Shown here one piece after another: positions 25,595 through 35,045 of a DNA stretch of 64,000 nucleotides. Positions within the stretch are counted from its first letter, which is position 1. Every line of letters begins with the position of its first letter. The notes beneath the pieces were generated by a model that had not been told where the DNA came from, searched no databases, and was given only the letters and a program-made list of their open reading frames with translations. The position numbers and the translations under genes were made by a program. The DNA comes from CADCWK01 sp965218235 (GTDB lineage Bacteria > Chloroflexota > Chloroflexia > Thermomicrobiales > UBA6265): NCBI GenBank assembly GCA_965218235.1, contig OZ244596.1:806001-870000 (forward strand), written 5' to 3'.

Positions 25595-26674
25595 CTGTCC
25601 CACGATGTCGAGTTGCGCGGCGTGACGAAGCGGTACGGCGCGGTCCTGGCGCTCGACGACCTGTCGCTGGATGTCCGGCCGGGCGAGTTCCTGTCCCTGC
25701 TCGGGCCGTCCGGCTGCGGCAAGTCCACGACGCTCCGCCTGATCGGCGGCTTCCTCTCGCCGGACCGGGGCGAGATCATGCTCCGGGGTCGCGCCATCGC
25801 CGACGTCCCGGCCCACGCCCGTGATACAGCGACGGTCTTCCAGAGCTACGCCCTGTTCCCGCACCTCTCGATCGGCGACAACATCGGCTACGGGCTCCAG
25901 CAGCAGGGCGTCCCGCGGAGCGAGATCCAGCGCCGCGTCCGGGAGGCCCTTGCCCTCGTCGCCCTGCCCAACACCGAGAACCGGCGGCCGCACGAGTTGT
26001 CCGGCGGGCAGCAGCAGCGGGTCGCGCTGGCCCGTTCGCTGGCCGTCGTTCCGGCCGTCCTGCTGCTGGACGAGCCGCTCGGGGCGCTGGACGTCGCCCT
26101 CCGGCGGCAGATGCAGGACGAGCTGCAGGACATTCAGCGGCGGCTGGGGATCACCTTCATCTACGTTACCCACGACCAGGACGAGGCCCTCTCGATGTCG
26201 GACCGGCTGGCCGTCATGCGGTCGGGCCGGGTCGAGCAGATCGGGACGCCAGCGTCACTGTACGAGCAGCCGGAGACCGTGTTCGTCGCTCGTTTCATGG
26301 GGGCCGGCAACATCCTCACCGGGCCGGTCCGGACCGCGGACGCCACCGGCGGTACGACCTGCCTGGCTGGGGCATCCGTCGCGATTGCCGCCGACGGGCT
26401 GGCCATCGGACAGGATGTCACCGTGGTGATCCGCCCGGAGCGGCTCACCGTGACCGCCGCCAACAGCGAAGACCGGGGCAGCGCGGCGGCTGGCTGGGAC
26501 GGCATCGTCACCGGGCTGCGTTACCACGGGGCGACGACGACGGTTCAGGCTCGAACGCTGGACGGCACCGTCCTCATCGCCTCGGTCCGCCCGGACGAGA
26601 TCACCGGCCTCGCTACCGGCGACGCGGTCCGGCTGACCCCAGCGAACCGGCGCATCCCAGTGATCGGCTGCTGA
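25595..26674 (+). CDS. ABC transporter ATP-binding protein, PotA/FbpC-like, CTG start
   Basis: 359 aa if begun at CTG 25595, where GGAGGAG lies 6 bases upstream and the product begins SHDVELRGVTKRYG, the usual family start. The only upstream ATG (25496) would add 33 atypical residues and overlaps the divergent HD gene leader. Walker A GPSGCGKST, Q-loop FQSYALFPHL, signature LSGGQQQR, Walker B VLLLDEPLGALD and switch His VTHDQDEA are intact; the C-terminal 110 residues are a TOBE regulatory domain with VVIRPERLTV. It matches ATPases of polyamine, iron or CUT1 sugar importers. No permease is adjacent, so its partner is elsewhere. Confidence 0.85.
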   Translation: MSHDVELRGVTKRYGAVLALDDLSLDVRPGEFLSLLGPSGCGKSTTLRLIGGFLSPDRGEIMLRGRAIADVPAHARDTATVFQSYALFPHLSIGDNIGYGLQQQGVPRSEIQRRVREALALVALPNTENRRPHELSGGQQQRVALARSLAVVPAVLLLDEPLGALDVALRRQMQDELQDIQRRLGITFIYVTHDQDEALSMSDRLAVMRSGRVEQIGTPASLYEQPETVFVARFMGAGNILTGPVRTADATGGTTCLAGASVAIAADGLAIGQDVTVVIRPERLTVTAANSEDRGSAAAGWDGIVTGLRYHGATTTVQARTLDGTVLIASVRPDEITGLATGDAVRLTPANRRIPVIGC

Positions 26675-26746
26675 ACTCGTCCTGCTTTGCGCGCTGTCAT
26701 CAGAACCGTCAACGTCTCCAGAGTCATCAGACGCCTCCCCAAATGC

Positions 26747-26782
26747 AAAACCCCTCTCCATCCGCGGATGGAGAGGGGTTTT
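26747..26782. terminator. Bidirectional intrinsic terminator (36-bp perfect palindrome)
   Basis: An uninterrupted 36-bp palindrome from AAAACCCCTCTCC to GGAGAGGGGTTTT, giving a hairpin ending in a T-run on both strands. It sits between the convergent ABC ATPase and anti-sigma genes, 73 bp and 16 bp from their stop codons, and should end transcription from both sides. Confidence 0.9.
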
Positions 26783-26797
26783 GAGCCAGACGCTCGA

Positions 26798-27880
26798 TCA
26801 ACCAGCGGCGCTGAGCGTACCCATCAGGATTACCGTCGTTGGCTGCGCGCTCCCGCCCGCCGGCTCGACGGAGACGGCGAACTGCTTGAAGTCGAATGGA
26901 ACGCCAGCGGCGGTGAAGAACGCGACGCCGTCACCGGAATACATCATCACCCCGGCCGACCGTGGCTGCTCCGACCCGTCGACGCCGAGATACCAGAGCT
27001 GATAGGACTGGTCCGCGGCTGGCGCCGCCAGGCCGCGAATCTCGGCGACGACCGACTCCTCACGGTAGGAGTAGAAAACCGTTCCCGTCGCGTTCTGCGA
27101 GATCGGGTTGGCATCGCTCGGATTCAGCACCCAGGCCGACGCGTTCGACTGCGAGTTGGCGAGCGCGACGTCGTTCTGGAGGGCGATGGCCTCCTGATCG
27201 AGCTGGGTCCGTTGCTCGGTGAGGGCATCGACCCGGTCGCTCAGCGTCGCGCTCCGGATCTGGAGGGCGATGGCGGCGACTGCCAGGAGGACGATCGCCG
27301 CGGCCATGACCCCGGTCAGCCATGGTTTCGCGGCCCGGCCGACGTTGAACCGGCCCTGACCGGCTGGCGGCGGCGGCAGGCCACGACGCGGTCCGCGTGA
27401 GGCCGGCAACGTCGACTGGGTCGGTCGCTGCGTGCCAATCGGGACGGCGCCCATCGATCGGCGGGGCGGAGCCGGAGTGGCGGCTGGTCCGTCGCGGCGA
27501 ACCGGCACGGGCCGGGCCTCGGCCGCGACCTGCGAGAGGATCCGTGCGCGGAGGTCCGGGGAGGGAGCGACATCGCGGGCGACCGGACCGACAGCGGAGG
27601 GCAAGCGATCGGCATCCGGGAGGCCGAGCACGGACGGGAGCAGCCCGACGACGGAGGTCAGCTCCGCGACCTCGCGCCGGAAGGCCGGATCACGGCGCAG
27701 TCGTTGCATGGCCTGGCTTCGCTCCTCGCCGCTCAGAGCGCCAAGGGCCAGCGCGGCGGCGTCATCCAGCGAGGGCTCGCTCCGCTCCGGTCCAGCGCCC
27801 CGGACTGGCACACCTTCCGGGACGCTCTCGTTGGGGCGACCCTCAGATTCATTCGGATGGTTCCCGTACCGTCCGCTCAC
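26798..27880 (-). CDS. Anti-sigma factor, RskA family
   Basis: 360 aa from GTG 27880 with GGAGAGG upstream. Architecture: a cytoplasmic N-terminal anti-sigma region (LDDAAALALGALSGEERSQA, residues about 38-57, the standard RskA start without a zinc motif), a Pro/Arg-rich linker, one membrane helix (WLTGVMAAAIVLLAVAAIAL, about 190-210), a short coiled coil, and an extracytoplasmic RskA domain with YQLWYLGVDG and FAVSVEPAGGS. It should hold the neighbouring sigma factor inactive until regulated proteolysis. It lies 100 bp downstream of the sigma gene on the same strand. Confidence 0.9.
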   Translation of the reverse strand: MSGRYGNHPNESEGRPNESVPEGVPVRGAGPERSEPSLDDAAALALGALSGEERSQAMQRLRRDPAFRREVAELTSVVGLLPSVLGLPDADRLPSAVGPVARDVAPSPDLRARILSQVAAEARPVPVRRDGPAATPAPPRRSMGAVPIGTQRPTQSTLPASRGPRRGLPPPPAGQGRFNVGRAAKPWLTGVMAAAIVLLAVAAIALQIRSATLSDRVDALTEQRTQLDQEAIALQNDVALANSQSNASAWVLNPSDANPISQNATGTVFYSYREESVVAEIRGLAAPAADQSYQLWYLGVDGSEQPRSAGVMMYSGDGVAFFTAAGVPFDFKQFAVSVEPAGGSAQPTTVILMGTLSAAG

Positions 27881-27980
27881 CGCTGTGTCCTCTCCGGCAT
27901 CCGATACCTGCTCACGGCCTCACCGAGAGGCCAGCGCAAGCCGGATCGTCCGGCCCTGCTACGAGACCCGCCACGACGGG

Positions 27981-28613
27981 TCAGACATCACCGCGGCGCA
28001 CCGATGATGGGTTGGCGCGATCGATCGGCTCGACCTCGACCCAGCTCGCCAGCGCGGACCGCATCTTCCGCAGACCAAGACGCATCCGGCCCTTGACGGT
28101 GCCGAGCGGCATGCCGGTCTGGGTGGCGATCTCCTGATGGGACAGCCCCATGAAGAAGGCGAGTTCGATCGCCTGCCGCTGCTCGATCGGAAGTCCGAGG
28201 AGGGCGGCGCGAATCTGCTCCGCTTCGATCGTGCTGGCGACGCTCCCGAAGACGTCCTCGGAATCGGTCGCCAGCCGGAACTCCACATCGTCGAGTTGGA
28301 CATCGGTCTGCTCGTGCCGATAACGACCCCGGCGACGATCGACCGACAGGTTGTGGACGATCGCCATCAGCCAGGACCGGGCGGCTCCGCGGTCCGGGCT
28401 GAAGGCCTCCGCTCGCCGCCAGACGGCAAGGAAGGCCTCCTGAACGACGTCCTCCGCCACGCCACGCTCGCCGAGGATTCGGTACGCAAGGCTGAAGGCC
28501 ATCCGCCCGTACCGGTCGTAGAGTTCAGCCAAGGCCGCGTCGCTCCGCGCCCGGATCGCCGCCAAGAGCTCTTCGTCGCTGCGGGGATCACCCAAAGGCG
28601 GTCCGTCTCGCAT
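27981..28613 (-). CDS. ECF RNA polymerase sigma factor (SigK/SigL-like)
   Basis: 210 aa from ATG 28613, which has GGGGAGG at 2-3 bases. Region 2 reads ALAELYDRYGRMAFSLAYRI and AEDVVQEAFLAVWRRAEAF; region 4 reads LPIEQRQAIELAFFMGLSHQ and LGTVKGRMRLGLRKMR, both complete. Adjacency to an RskA-type anti-sigma places it in the SigK/ECF19-like group that responds to envelope or redox signals. Its targets are unknown; the divergent secreted calcium-repeat protein 570 bp away is a possible one. Confidence 0.92.
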   Translation of the reverse strand: MRDGPPLGDPRSDEELLAAIRARSDAALAELYDRYGRMAFSLAYRILGERGVAEDVVQEAFLAVWRRAEAFSPDRGAARSWLMAIVHNLSVDRRRGRYRHEQTDVQLDDVEFRLATDSEDVFGSVASTIEAEQIRAALLGLPIEQRQAIELAFFMGLSHQEIATQTGMPLGTVKGRMRLGLRKMRSALASWVEVEPIDRANPSSVRRGDV

Positions 28614-29184
28614 GACCTCCCCAATCTGCGGTGTCCTGCAACTAATACGTCGCGGCGACCGCCAATGGATCACTACAGGTCGGATAAGATCAGATCGTTG
28701 GACAATCGAGAGCGAACGGCTTTCAGGGGAGGATCACCGGGCGGCACCGCCCAGCCACGTTCGATGCTCACCCGATGCTCACCGGGCAGGCGGCACCTGC
28801 GTCGCACGATGATACCCCGATCGCCCCGCCATCGCCGCACGATCGCGCAACGATTCGGAGCCGATTCCGGTTCCATCCGGGGAAGGGCAACACAGCCGGA
28901 CCAATCGCGCGGGCCATCCCTCCCGGCAGAACCGATTCCGCCGCTGTAACGTTGACAACAGCATCAGGAGTGGTACCGTGCACTGTACCGGAGCACTCCG
29001 TGCTGCGCGACCGCGTCATTCCCGGTTCGTGACCGCCGCTGGTCATCCGCCTGCCGTGGAGCTGGCGTTGGGATTGAGCTGATCTCCCCGCCCGGAAAGC
29101 CGTCCTCCAGACAGGAAGGGTCGACCCGCCAACCACCGGGCTGACGTTCTGAGTCCGGTCGCTCACGAGGAAAGGGATTCACGC
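28614..29184. other. 571-bp divergent regulatory region, no gene
   Basis: Lies between the leftward sigma gene and the rightward calcium-repeat protein gene. Open frames here are shadows of GC-rich sequence with no recognisable product. On the plus strand GTAACGTTGACAACAGC occurs at 28947-28963; TTGACA could be a -35 element, but no good -10 follows at standard spacing. If the sigma factor is autoregulated its promoter should lie here. Confidence 0.4.
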
Positions 29185-30507
29185 ATGACGCGTCGTCACT
29201 GGACTGGCCCGCTGACCGCTACCCGATTCCGGACGGCCATTCTCGCGGTCGTCCTGACGACGTTCCTGAGCCTCGGGGTGGTCGCCCAGGCCTTCACCGG
29301 GGCCGGAGCCGACAGCGCCTCCTCCGGACAGTCGCTCACCCTCAACCAGGCCGGAACCGCCGAGCCCGACGCCAGCCCCGCCGCCGAATCGGCCGAGCCG
29401 ATCGCGACACCGACCGAAGCGGCAGCCTCCGATGCGCCAGCCGTGGCCGGAGCCGCGGAGATCAATCCGGACGAGTCAACCTCCGCCATCCTGGCCCAGG
29501 GGCTGGTTTACTGGGAAGGCGGTGAGGCCGTCTGGCGCGTCCGCCAGTTCACCGTGGCACCCGATGCCGCCTCGGAGGCGAATGCCTACTATGGCTTCAT
29601 CCTCCAGCGCGAGGGCGTCACCATCGTCCGGAACGACGTCACCAACAAGCGGGCCCGGCTGGAGCCCGGCGAGGCCTACTTCTTCTCCTCGACCGACCCG
29701 TACACCTTCACCGGGCTCGGTGACGCGGACAGCGTTGCCTGGCTGATCGAACTGACGCCGCCCAATAGCGCGATCGACGACGACAAGGGCGGTGAGGTCG
29801 CCTATGAGAGCGACCCGATCGACCTCGACTCGGCGACCTTCGACGCCGAGCTCGGCCGAAACGTCCTGCTGACCGACGCGACCGGCCTGATCTTCGCCGG
29901 CAACGGTCCGACCATGCTCCTCGGCAGCACCGGGTCCGTGACCGCCGACCCCGGCGACGGGACCACGGCCGATCTCTCGCCCGGCGCCGGCCTGACCGTC
30001 ACCAGCGAGGCGAACGTCCAGAACACCTCTCCCGACCCGGCCGTCTACCTGACCGCCGCCCTCCGCGACGAGGTCATCGATGAGACCGCGGCTGCCTCGT
30101 CCGGCGCCGGCACGCCTACGCCTACGCCGGACGCCGGCGATGGCACGCCAGGCGCCAATCCCGTCACCATCGGCGACGGCGGTGGAGCAGGCGTGCCGAC
30201 CATCGCCGGCGACGACGGCACGGACACCGATGGCGACGGTCTGACCGACGCCCAGGAGAACAGCGTCGGCTCCGACCCCGGCGTGGTCGACACCGACGCC
30301 GACGGGATCGACGACTTCACCGAGGTCTCCGACACCGGAACCGACCCGGTCGTGGCCGATACCGACGGCGACGGCATCCTCGACGGTGACGAGGAATACA
30401 TCTACGGCACCGACCCGCTCAATCCGGATACCGATGGCGATGGGGCAAGCGACGCGGTCGAGATCGACGGCGGCACCGATCCGTTCGATCCGGCCAGTCT
30501 TCCGTAG
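29185..30507 (+). CDS. Secreted protein with thrombospondin type-3 calcium repeats
   Basis: 440 aa. Signal peptide or anchor: TAILAVVLTTFLSLGVVAQA after a basic start. Then a Ser/Ala/Pro-rich linker, and a central domain (about 105-290) with cupin-like features (YYGFILQREGVTIV, LEPGEAYFFSS). A second Thr/Pro linker leads to C-terminal acidic repeats from about residue 345 on the D-x-D-x-DG-x-x-D plan (DTDGDGLTDAQE, DTDADGIDDFTE, DTDGDGILDGDE, DTDGDGASDAVE), four or more Ca2+-binding TSP3 loops. It is extracellular; role unknown, perhaps an adhesive or sensor protein. ATG 29185 follows AGGAAAGGG. Confidence 0.82.
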   Translation: MTRRHWTGPLTATRFRTAILAVVLTTFLSLGVVAQAFTGAGADSASSGQSLTLNQAGTAEPDASPAAESAEPIATPTEAAASDAPAVAGAAEINPDESTSAILAQGLVYWEGGEAVWRVRQFTVAPDAASEANAYYGFILQREGVTIVRNDVTNKRARLEPGEAYFFSSTDPYTFTGLGDADSVAWLIELTPPNSAIDDDKGGEVAYESDPIDLDSATFDAELGRNVLLTDATGLIFAGNGPTMLLGSTGSVTADPGDGTTADLSPGAGLTVTSEANVQNTSPDPAVYLTAALRDEVIDETAAASSGAGTPTPTPDAGDGTPGANPVTIGDGGGAGVPTIAGDDGTDTDGDGLTDAQENSVGSDPGVVDTDADGIDDFTEVSDTGTDPVVADTDGDGILDGDEEYIYGTDPLNPDTDGDGASDAVEIDGGTDPFDPASLP

Positions 30508-30547
30508 ACGCTCCCGGGGACGCTACGACGCAGTGGGAGACACCAGT

Positions 30548-30575
30548 GGGGGCCAAGGGAAAACCCTTGGTCCCC
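30548..30575 (+). terminator. Hairpin after calcium-repeat protein gene
   Basis: A 12-bp stem with one G-T wobble (30548-30559 with 30564-30575) and an AAAA loop, 41 bp after the stop. No clear T-run follows, but the position between convergent genes fits a terminator. Confidence 0.5.
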
Positions 30576-30762
30576 GCTGTTGTCACTACCATATACGCGA
30601 GCAATACCCGGCCCGAGAGGGCAGCGACGCGAACCAGTCTGAGGAACGGCGCAGAGCAACCCGGACGATTCGGCCCGCTGGCAAGCGATCGGGTGGACAA
30701 CCTCGATGATCTGCTCTGTCGGCGGTTGACTGCCGGTCTGACGGTGAGCGGCCCGGCGGATC

Positions 30763-32973
30763 TTATTCCGCTGGCTGGGCAACGGTCCGGTCAGGATCAG
30801 AACTGGTCACTGACCGGTGGGCTGGGAGCGACGCGCCCTCGATGTCGACATCCGGGATGATCCGGTCGACCCAGTTCGGCAGCCGCCACGCCCGGCGGCC
30901 GAGCAGGATCATCACGGCGGGGACGATCGTCATCCGCACGACGAAGGCGTCGATCAGGACACCAACCGTCAACGCGAACGCGATCGACTTGATGATCGGG
31001 TCAGCAGCGAATATGAACCCGCCGAACACCGACGCCATGATCAGCGCGGCGGCGCAGACGACCCGGCCGCTCTGGCCGACGCCCTGGATAACCGCCTCAC
31101 GGGCGTCGTCCGAGTGATGGAAGTGCTCCCGCATCCGGCTGACGAGGAAGACCTCGTAGTCCATCGCGAGGCCGAACAGCACGCCGATCAGCAGGACTGG
31201 CACAAAACTGACGATCGGCGCGGCGCTGGCCACGCTCATCAGGCCGCCGAGGTGCCCGTCCTGGAACACCCAGACGACCAGCCCGAGGCTGGCCGCGATC
31301 GAGAGCAGGAAGCCCAGCACCGCCTTGAGCGGGACGAGCAGCGACCGGAAGGCGATCGCCAGCAGGAGGATCGCCAGCACGACGATGATGACGATGAACG
31401 GCGGCAGCGCGGCGGCCAGCTTGGCCGAGACATCGATCGCGGCGGCGGTCGCCCCGGCGACGTAAACCGTTCCGCCCGCCGACTCGGCCAGCGGCCGGAT
31501 CTGCTCTCGGAGCCGGTTGACGAGGTTGGTCGTCGTCTGGTCGTCCGGTCCGGTCTTCGGCACGACGCTCAACAGCGCGACGGTCTGGGCCTCATTCAGA
31601 ACCGGCTCGGCGACAACGGCGATGTCCGGATCAGCCCGGAGCGCGTCGCCAAGCTGACCGAGCAGGGCGGTCCGCTGCCCGGCCGGCAGATCAGGCGCAT
31701 CGACGATCACGGCCAGCGCGGCGTTGAAGCCCGGCCCAAAACCCTGGGTGAGCAGTTCGTAGCTCTTGTGCTGGGTGCTTTCGACTGGCTGAGTCTCATT
31801 ACTCGGCAGCCCGAGTTCCAGGTTGCGGACCGGCAGGGCGAGCGCGATGAGCGCGACGACACACACGATCAGCACGACGACCGGCGCCCGGGCGATTCCC
31901 CGGCCCCAGGCCAGCCCGAGCCGCCCCGGTTGCGGATCGCGCCGGACCCAACCACCAGAGCGTACCGCCGACCCGCCGCGCGATCGCAGCCGGTCGCCAG
32001 CATAGCTCAGCACCGCCGGGACCAGCGTCAGGGCGATGAGGACGGCCAGCAGCACCGTCGCGGCGGCGGCCAGCCCCATCGTGGCGAGGAACGGAATCCC
32101 GGTCACCGACAGCGCCGACAGGGCGATGATCACCGTGACGCCGGCGAAAGTGACGGCGCTGCCGGCGGTCCCGATCGATCGGCCGATCGACTCCTCCACG
32201 GTCATCGTCGGATCGGCGATCTGCTCGCGGTGGCGGGAGACGATGAACAGGGCGTAGTCGATTCCGACCGCCAGACCGACCATCGTCGCCAGGACGGTCG
32301 CGGTGTTGGTCATCTCGACGAACCGGGAGACGAACTGGACCCCCAGCACGCCGATCGCCACGCCAACCGCCGCCGTCAACAGCGGCAGCCCGGCCGCCAG
32401 CAGCGAGCCGAGCGTAAGGAACAGGACGACGAACGCGATCACCACGCCGACGACCTCGGCCGGTCCGCCGATCTCCACCGGATTGACCGAGGCCGACCCG
32501 CCGAACTCGACGACCAGCCCGGCCGCCCGGACCGGCGCCATCGCCCCGGACAGCGCGTCCTTGGCCGACTCCGGCACGTCGCTGGCGAGCTCCCGGAACA
32601 GCACGTCGGAGTAGCCGATGGTGCTGTCGGCCGAGAGCGTCGGTGGCGCGGCGCCGATCACGCCGTCGATCGTGGTCGCCGCGCTCAACGCCGACGCGAT
32701 CTCTCCCGCGACCGCCGGATCGGCCAGCGTTGTGCCCGGCGCGGCCTGGAAGACGATCCGGATCGTTCCGCCGCTAACGGCCGGGAACTGATCGAGGAGC
32801 AGATCCTGCGCTCTCTGAGACTCGATCCCTGGGACCGAGAACTCGGTCGTCGGCGTTCCCGCCAGCGTGACGCCGAGCCCGCCCACGACGACCAGCAGCG
32901 CCAACCAGGCCAGCACCACCCGCCCCCGGTGCGCGACCGACCACAGACCGAGTGCGTACAACCGTCGCGCCAT
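30763..32973 (-). CDS. MMPL/RND-family transporter (YdfJ/MmpL-like)
   Basis: 736 aa with about 11-12 membrane segments in two repeats, each of one helix, a large extracytoplasmic loop and a helix bundle. First helix: GRVVLAWLALLVVVGGLGVT. The first bundle carries VGLAVGIDYALFIVSRHREQ and the second GVLFGLAMDYEVFLVSRMRE, the paired MMPL hallmarks with the Asp-Tyr of the proton relay. This is the normal length for actinobacterial-type MmpL proteins that export lipids or drugs. It is divergent from a MarR gene whose start is 183 bp away and which probably regulates it. Substrate unknown. Confidence 0.9.
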   Translation of the reverse strand: MARRLYALGLWSVAHRGRVVLAWLALLVVVGGLGVTLAGTPTTEFSVPGIESQRAQDLLLDQFPAVSGGTIRIVFQAAPGTTLADPAVAGEIASALSAATTIDGVIGAAPPTLSADSTIGYSDVLFRELASDVPESAKDALSGAMAPVRAAGLVVEFGGSASVNPVEIGGPAEVVGVVIAFVVLFLTLGSLLAAGLPLLTAAVGVAIGVLGVQFVSRFVEMTNTATVLATMVGLAVGIDYALFIVSRHREQIADPTMTVEESIGRSIGTAGSAVTFAGVTVIIALSALSVTGIPFLATMGLAAAATVLLAVLIALTLVPAVLSYAGDRLRSRGGSAVRSGGWVRRDPQPGRLGLAWGRGIARAPVVVLIVCVVALIALALPVRNLELGLPSNETQPVESTQHKSYELLTQGFGPGFNAALAVIVDAPDLPAGQRTALLGQLGDALRADPDIAVVAEPVLNEAQTVALLSVVPKTGPDDQTTTNLVNRLREQIRPLAESAGGTVYVAGATAAAIDVSAKLAAALPPFIVIIVVLAILLLAIAFRSLLVPLKAVLGFLLSIAASLGLVVWVFQDGHLGGLMSVASAAPIVSFVPVLLIGVLFGLAMDYEVFLVSRMREHFHHSDDAREAVIQGVGQSGRVVCAAALIMASVFGGFIFAADPIIKSIAFALTVGVLIDAFVVRMTIVPAVMILLGRRAWRLPNWVDRIIPDVDIEGASLPAHRSVTSSDPDRTVAQPAE

Positions 32974-33156
32974 CTGGCACCCCCACTTCCGTCGCCATGA
33001 CTACGGGTCCAGTCTATGGCGCGACCGCCAGCCTGACGAGACGAAACCGGATCGTCGTCGCACCATCGCTCCCCACGACCAGTCGACCTATCAGATCATC
33101 GGTCGCGGTATCCTGCCCGCTGACAACGCCGCATCGCGAGCCGGGGCAGGGATCGT

Positions 33157-33690
33157 ATGGATGATACGGAACAGACATCAGTGGCCAGCCGCGATGAGCG
33201 CGGCCAGCTCGCCGCCCGGATGGTCCAGGTCCTGCCGGTGTTCGGGGAGTGGGCCAAGGCCGTCCGGGACTTCGAGACGCCCTACGGCAAGCTCGGCTTC
33301 CGCCAGGCCTCGATCCTCTACGGCATGCGCCACGAGCAGATCGGCGACGGTGCCGTCTCGCCCGGACTCCTGGCCGACCACTACGGGGTCCAGCCGAGCG
33401 TCATCACCCGCGTGCTGGTCCGGCTGGAGGGCGGCGGGTTCATCACCCGCCAGATCGACCCCAGCGATGGCCGCGCCCAGACCCTCCACATCACCGACCT
33501 GGGAACGACCATCAGCGCCCACATCGAGGACCTGTTCGTCCAAGAGATGCTCGACAGCATGGCCTTCGTCGACGACGACCAGCTGGAGGATCTCCGCGCC
33601 AGCCTCGCCATCCTGCAGCGCATCGCCCTCGATCTCGACGCCAGGCGCCGCCAGCACCGACCCTCGCTCATGCGGACCGGGCACGAATGA
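33157..33690 (+). CDS. MarR-family transcriptional regulator
   Basis: 177 aa winged-helix regulator. The DNA-binding region reads LADHYGVQPSVITRVLVRLEGGGFITRQ (recognition helix) followed by the wing with DPSDGRAQTLHIT, where the family has D-x-R-D-x-R. Flanking helices supply the dimer interface. It sits divergently beside the MMPL exporter, the usual arrangement for a repressor released by the exported compound or a related phenolic ligand. No Cys redox switch is evident. Confidence 0.88.
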   Translation: MDDTEQTSVASRDERGQLAARMVQVLPVFGEWAKAVRDFETPYGKLGFRQASILYGMRHEQIGDGAVSPGLLADHYGVQPSVITRVLVRLEGGGFITRQIDPSDGRAQTLHITDLGTTISAHIEDLFVQEMLDSMAFVDDDQLEDLRASLAILQRIALDLDARRRQHRPSLMRTGHE

Positions 33691-33848
33691 TCGATGGCGC
33701 TCCGGACCGGTCGGTCGTCTGACCCGACATCCGGCGCCCGTCCTCCGGGCGACGCCCAGGCGACGCCGGCCGCGCTGGACGCCGGCTTGCGTGTCGGTCC
33801 CATAGCGTAATCAGCGACCAGGCTGGACCAGACCAGAGGAACAGGTGC

Positions 33849-35045
33849 ATGGCGGACGAGTCTCCCGATGTCATCGTCGTCGGGGCGGGCCCGGCCGGCA
33901 GCGCCGCCGCGATCAGTCTCGCCCGGGCCGGCGTTCGCGTGGTGCTGCTCGACCGGGCGGAGTTCCCCCGCGACAAACCGTGTGGCGACCTGATCGGTGC
34001 CCGCGCGATGGCGCTCGCCCGTGGGCTCGGGATCGCCGAGTCCGACCTCGCCCCCTACCCGCGGCTGGACGGCGCCGTCCTCGTCGCGGACGGTGGCGAC
34101 CTCGACCTCGCCCCCCGGACCCGACTGGGGCGGACCGTCCTCGCCCACTCCGACGCCCGCGTCATCCCGCGGATGGTCTTCGACGCCGCACTGGTCCGCA
34201 CCGCCGAGCGCGCCGGCGCCGAGCTCCGCCGCCTGAACGTCCGCCGGATCGGGCCGTGGCGGGACGGCGAACGGACGGTCACTGGCCGCTCACCGGGTTC
34301 GTCGGACGACGTCACGCTCCGGGCCAGGGCCGTCATCATGGCCGGCGGCTACGGCTGCCGGCTCGCGCCCGACCTCCTCACCGACCCAGCGTCCGAACCC
34401 GACACGCCGAAGGGGCCGCCCCGCGGGATCGCGATGCGCGGCTACTTCACCGGCGTGGCGTCGCCGCCGGGCCGGATTGCCTTCACGCTCAACGAGTGGA
34501 TCCTGCCCGGCTACGGCTGGGTCTTCCCGCTGCCCGGCGGCGGCGCCAACGTCGGCGTCGGCACGCTGACCGAGGGCGGCGCCGGCGAGCACCTCCACGC
34601 CCTCTATGACCGCTTCGTCTCCGACCCGGCCTCCCCGGCCGCCGCCTGGCTGCGCGACGCCCGGCCTGACGGTCGCGCCCGGACCTGGCCGCTCGACCTC
34701 GGCCCCCGCCCCCGCCGCCTCGTCGCCGACGGCCTGCTCGTCGCCGGGGAGGCCGCCGCGCTGGTCGGCCCGCTGACCGGCGCCGGGATCGCCTTCGCCC
34801 TCGAATCCGGCTCCCACGCTGGGACCGTTCTCGCCCGATCCCTCATCGCCGGCGACGTCCGCGCCGAGCAGCTCGGAGCCTACGGGCGCCGGATCGCCCG
34901 CCGCTCGCTCCCATGGCTCCGCGCCGAGGGCATCGCCCAGCGCTGGCTCACCGACCCCGTCCACATGCGAATGATGATCCGCGCCGTCCGCCCCCTGCCT
35001 CCGACCGCGACGATCGGGGCACGATTACTGCTGCATCTCGGGTAG
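33849..35045 (+). CDS. Geranylgeranyl reductase-family FAD oxidoreductase
   Basis: 398 aa flavoprotein of the geranylgeranyl reductase/MenJ-like family that saturates isoprenoid double bonds. Dinucleotide fold IVVGAGPAGSAAAISLARAG, then the family motif FPRDKPCGDLIGARAM, and a second FAD motif GDGLLVAGEAAALVGPLTGAGIAFALESG spread over two segments near 305-330. Substrates in relatives include menaquinone side chains, lipids of archaea and chlorophyll phytyl chains; with no linked genes the substrate cannot be set. The gene is as GC-rich as the genome, and composition changes abruptly directly after its stop. Confidence 0.85.
   Translation: MADESPDVIVVGAGPAGSAAAISLARAGVRVVLLDRAEFPRDKPCGDLIGARAMALARGLGIAESDLAPYPRLDGAVLVADGGDLDLAPRTRLGRTVLAHSDARVIPRMVFDAALVRTAERAGAELRRLNVRRIGPWRDGERTVTGRSPGSSDDVTLRARAVIMAGGYGCRLAPDLLTDPASEPDTPKGPPRGIAMRGYFTGVASPPGRIAFTLNEWILPGYGWVFPLPGGGANVGVGTLTEGGAGEHLHALYDRFVSDPASPAAAWLRDARPDGRARTWPLDLGPRPRRLVADGLLVAGEAAALVGPLTGAGIAFALESGSHAGTVLARSLIAGDVRAEQLGAYGRRIARRSLPWLRAEGIAQRWLTDPVHMRMMIRAVRPLPPTATIGARLLLHLG

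Noticed and set aside
28947..28985. Housekeeping promoter TTGACA for the calcium-repeat gene
   Set aside because: At 16-18 bp spacing the -10 candidates (TACCGT, ACCGTG) are poor; kept only as a remark in the intergenic entry.
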